From the NCBI GenBank assembly GCA_030705955.1, contig JAUZPL010000023.1, positions 1-55,787 on the forward strand: a DNA stretch of 55,787 nt, read 5' to 3'. The notes beneath the pieces were generated by a model that saw only the letters and a program-made list of their open reading frames with translations, made no database searches and was not told where the DNA came from. Made by a program: the position numbers and the translations under genes. Below, in pieces: positions 53,598 through 55,787 of the stretch. Each line of letters starts with the position of its first letter. The first letter of the stretch is position 1. This stretch comes from Bacillota bacterium (GTDB taxonomy: Bacteria; Bacillota; Bacilli; Bacillales; Cytobacillaceae).

Positions 53598-54863
53598 ATG
53601 AATGATTACTTAATTCAAGCCATTAGACAACATTCTGAACCATTAAGGAATTTCTACGATTTAGAGCCTTTAATACAACAAATTAATCAACAAAAGTATG
53701 TACTTTTAGGAGAATCCTCCCATGGAACATCTGAATATTACAAAATTCGCACCGAAATTTCTAAACGTTTAATTACAGAGAAGGGATATACTTTTATAGC
53801 AGTTGAGGGAGACTGGCCAGCCTGTCAAGAAGTCAATCGTTATATTAAAGGTTTTGATCAAGAGCATACGAATGCCAGACAAGTTTTAACTACTTTTGAC
53901 CGTTGGCCTACTTGGATGTGGGCAAATGAAGAAATGGTGGATTTTATTGAATGGTTAAGAACATATAACCAAACTCAGCCTTCTCGAGCGCAAATAGGAT
54001 TTTATGGATTGGATGTCTATAGCCTATGGGAATCCATGGACGAAATTTTATCCTATTTAAAACAAGTCAATTCCCCTGATTTTTCTACTGCTCAAAAAGC
54101 ATTTACCTGTTTCGAGCCATTTAAGAGAGAGCCAGCGAGGTATGGTGTTTCAGCTTCGTTTTACTCTGAAGGCTGCCAAGAAGAAGTATTAAAGCTTCTA
54201 ACCGAACTATCAGCAAATAAAAATAAATATGTTCATTCTGAAGAAAGTAGTCTAAACCTTGAAGTAAATACTCTTATTACCACTAATGCTGAAAATTACT
54301 ATAGAACAATGGTTATAAATGGTAATGAATCATGGAATATTCGAGACCGGCATATGGCAGATGTTTTAAATAAAATAAGCACCTATTATGGTGATAGTGC
54401 AAAAGGCATTGTTTGGGAACATAATACCCATGTTGGAGACGCAAGAGCAACTGACATGGTAAGAGAAGAAATTGTAAATGTTGGAGAAATATTAAGAGAA
54501 CAGGAAGGTCAAGAAACAATTTATATAGTTGGGTTTGGAACTCATCGAGGTACAGTTATTGCTGCAAAGGCGTGGGGTATTAATTTCGAAAGGATGATGG
54601 CACCTGCTGCCAATGAAGGTAGTTGGGAAGATTTAATGCATAAGGCTGGTGCTTATGACAAACTAATTATTTTCAATGAAGCGAACCGGGATGAATTTAA
54701 AACCCAAATTGGACATCGAGCGATTGGTGTTGTGTATAATCCAAGGCATGAACATTATGAGAACTATGTCCCTTCTATTTTGTCAGACCGTTATGATGCA
54801 TTTATTTATGTCAATTCTTCTAATGCTCTTCATCCGTTAATAATCGAAAGAGTCTTAATGTAA
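53598..54863 (+). CDS. Erythromycin-esterase-family protein
   Basis: 421 residues of the erythromycin esterase (EreA/EreB-like) fold. Signs are VLLGESSHGTSEYYKIR near the N terminus with the active-site His, EGDWPACQEVNRYI, ANEEMVDFIEWLR, GLDVYSLWESM and WEHNTHVGDARATDM. Many such proteins in bacilli are not macrolide esterases (for example the succinoglycan-synthesis-like and Bcr136-type members), so resistance should not be assumed. The start is ATG with GAGGG six bases before. It may be co-transcribed with the hydrolase that starts 25 bases after its stop. Confidence 0.85.
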   Translation: MNDYLIQAIRQHSEPLRNFYDLEPLIQQINQQKYVLLGESSHGTSEYYKIRTEISKRLITEKGYTFIAVEGDWPACQEVNRYIKGFDQEHTNARQVLTTFDRWPTWMWANEEMVDFIEWLRTYNQTQPSRAQIGFYGLDVYSLWESMDEILSYLKQVNSPDFSTAQKAFTCFEPFKREPARYGVSASFYSEGCQEEVLKLLTELSANKNKYVHSEESSLNLEVNTLITTNAENYYRTMVINGNESWNIRDRHMADVLNKISTYYGDSAKGIVWEHNTHVGDARATDMVREEIVNVGEILREQEGQETIYIVGFGTHRGTVIAAKAWGINFERMMAPAANEGSWEDLMHKAGAYDKLIIFNEANRDEFKTQIGHRAIGVVYNPRHEHYENYVPSILSDRYDAFIYVNSSNALHPLIIERVLM

Positions 54864-54888
54864 AGAGAATGTAGGTGCAAACAGTACA

Positions 54889-55668
54889 ATGTATAAAGTC
54901 ACCATTAACAATGAAATATTGGCATATGAAGACATCGGCAAAGGTTTACCGATCCTATTTATTCATCCACCAGGAATGGGCCGGAAAGTTTTTTATGAAC
55001 AAAAGCCCCTATCCAAACATTTTAGGCTCATCCTTCCTGACCTTGTTGGAAATGGGGATAGCTCCTATTGTGAAAAAACTGATATAACTGTTAAAAGATT
55101 TAGCGATGATCTCATTTCATTATTAGATTTTCTTGGACTAGAATCCACGATTATATTTGCCTATTCTGCAGGTGGGATCATTGCTCAGTATTTATCCATC
55201 CATCATCCATTAAGAGTACAAGCATTGATCTTATCTGGGGGATATCCAATTGTAGATAATTTTAGTTTAAAAAATAAACACCGATTAGGTATATGGGTTG
55301 TGGAGAAAAATAAAAGGTTCCTTTCAATTATTTTAGCTAAAAGCCATACGGAGGATGGAAACTACCGAAAAATTTTAAAGGAACATATGTATAAATCAAA
55401 CACATATGTATGGTCAAAATATTATTTAGAATCCCTCCATTTTAATTGTAAAAATGAATTAACTAAGATCAATACACCTGTTCTTCTTTTATATGGGAGT
55501 AAATCCGACGATATAAATACCTATATTAAAGCGTATAAAAAAGGACTTACTGACAATCAGGTTTATGTGATAAAGGGTGCAAATCATCAATTACCTACAA
55601 AAGAACCTAAAAAGGTAAATCAAATTGTAACTGGATATTTATTAAATCAATCGAGTAGGAGGGGGTGA
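54889..55668 (+). CDS. Alpha/beta hydrolase with 3' end made by intron sequence
   Basis: 259 residues. The fold has FIHPPGMGRKVF (oxyanion loop), the nucleophile elbow FAYSAGG (Ser93; Ala replaces the first Gly of GxSxG), Asp in LLLYGSKSDD and His in KGANHQLP. The start is ATG; TAGGTG about 11 bases upstream is a moderate site. The last few codons (SSRRG and the stop) come from the 3' end of a group II intron inserted on the opposite strand, so the native end is lost. Since the catalytic His is followed by about 24 residues it may still work. Substrate unknown. Confidence 0.78.
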   Translation: MYKVTINNEILAYEDIGKGLPILFIHPPGMGRKVFYEQKPLSKHFRLILPDLVGNGDSSYCEKTDITVKRFSDDLISLLDFLGLESTIIFAYSAGGIIAQYLSIHHPLRVQALILSGGYPIVDNFSLKNKHRLGIWVVEKNKRFLSIILAKSHTEDGNYRKILKEHMYKSNTYVWSKYYLESLHFNCKNELTKINTPVLLLYGSKSDDINTYIKAYKKGLTDNQVYVIKGANHQLPTKEPKKVNQIVTGYLLNQSSRRG

Positions 55669-55787
55669 CTAACCCCCGACCTCTCACGCCACCGTACGTA
55701 CGGTTCCGTATACGGCGGTTCCATTTATGTCTGACGCAGTTGTGAATATCTCTCATAAAGACTTTTCAGCCCTCGCATCTCCCAATA
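55651..55787 (-). mobile_element. 3' end of a bacterial group II intron
   Basis: On the minus strand, domain V lies at 55689-55718: CCGCCGTA pairs with TACGGTGG, with a two-base CG bulge and an upper stem TACG/CGTA capped by GAAC. A domain VI hairpin GGGGG...CCCCC (55661-55677) follows, then TCCTACTCGA. The bottom of domain V (CGC) suits class C. The rest of the intron lies beyond the window. It is inserted antisense to the hydrolase gene, and the boundary at about 55651 is estimated. Confidence 0.75.
55725..55787 (-). CDS. Group II intron reverse transcriptase, C-terminal end only
   Basis: Twenty codons and a TAA stop remain in the window; the last residues are EMRGLKSLYERYSQLRQT. The frame ends seven bases before domain V, where intron-encoded reverse transcriptase/maturase genes end in several classes. 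The coding region continues past the right edge. Assignment rests on position next to domain V more than on the short peptide. Confidence 0.55.
   Translation of the reverse strand, partial: YWEMRGLKSLYERYSQLRQT

Noticed and set aside
53598-54863. Firm macrolide-resistance assignment for the erythromycin-esterase-family gene
   Set aside because: Family membership is clear, but many chromosomal bacillus members do not hydrolyse macrolides. Context gives no resistance island.
1-55787. CRISPR array, rRNA or tRNA genes, prophage
   Set aside because: No regularly spaced repeats, no CCA-ended cloverleaf or rRNA signatures and no phage structural genes were seen on either strand.

Overview
The window is low-GC DNA (roughly one third G+C by eye) from a spore-forming member of the Bacillaceae. 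The reasons are AGGAGG-type ribosome binding sites, frequent TTG starts, a splAB pair, RocD/RocR, NagA-NagB-NagR, a CIRCE element, small spore-type proteins and sigma-G-like promoters. The species cannot be fixed from sequence alone. A quinol-type nitric oxide reductase and Crp/Fnr-type boxes suggest a facultative denitrifier or microaerobe. About 60 genes are called. There are no rRNA or tRNA genes, no CRISPR array and no intact insertion sequence. The only mobile element seen is the 3' end of a group II intron at the right edge.

Layout. 1-4.5 kb: a GC-rich dispersed repeat at the edge, a SulP anion permease with an ArsR-type regulator, an intergenic repeat, and a B12/radical SAM enzyme. 4.6-10.7 kb: an unassigned structured leader RNA before an AIM24-family gene, a DUF3900-like protein, a PadR / DUF1700 / DUF4153-type membrane module with two matching candidate operators, and a KinB-like histidine kinase. 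10.8-15.5 kb: small spore-type proteins, then nagA-nagB-nagR with two NagR-type operators. 15.5-19 kb: rocD read from a sigma-54 promoter, facing its activator rocR. 19-25.6 kb: small metabolic and stress genes, an MFS exporter, a Gly/Tyr/Cys-rich coat-like protein, aspartase and an MBL hydrolase. 25.7-31.3 kb: nitric oxide reductase and the three mevalonate-pathway ATP enzymes (mvaK1-mvaD-mvaK2). 31.5-32.4 kb: a chlorite dismutase/HemQ-family remnant behind an intact-looking Fnr-type promoter, and a second copy of the 139-bp repeat. 32.4-41 kb: VOC protein, PepF, membrane proteins, a UPF0182 protein and murT-gatD. 41.7-46.2 kb: a detached MgtE-like sensor next to an NRAMP-related Mg2+-type transporter, a 41-codon peptide gene, and a DUF2269/CopD-like plus MenA-like pair behind a Crp/Fnr-type promoter. 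46.2-55.8 kb: YhfH, htpG with CIRCE, an acidic protein, a phosphotransferase, an RQC-minor protein, splAB, an erythromycin-esterase-family protein, an alpha/beta hydrolase and the intron.

How the genes work together. The nag block turns GlcNAc-6-P into Fru-6-P under its own regulator. RocR probably drives rocD for arginine/ornithine catabolism. The mvaK1-D-K2 genes supply isoprenoid precursors, and the MenA-like enzyme could use polyprenyl chains for menaquinone. Nitric oxide reductase and the Fnr-type promoters fit oxygen-limited respiration. MurT-GatD amidates lipid II glutamate. The most notable items are the MgtE-sensor/NRMT pair, two class-II-geometry Crp/Fnr promoters (one feeding a truncated heme-enzyme gene), the unassigned three-way-junction RNA, the 135/139 identical repeat pair, and a CIRCE element on htpG.
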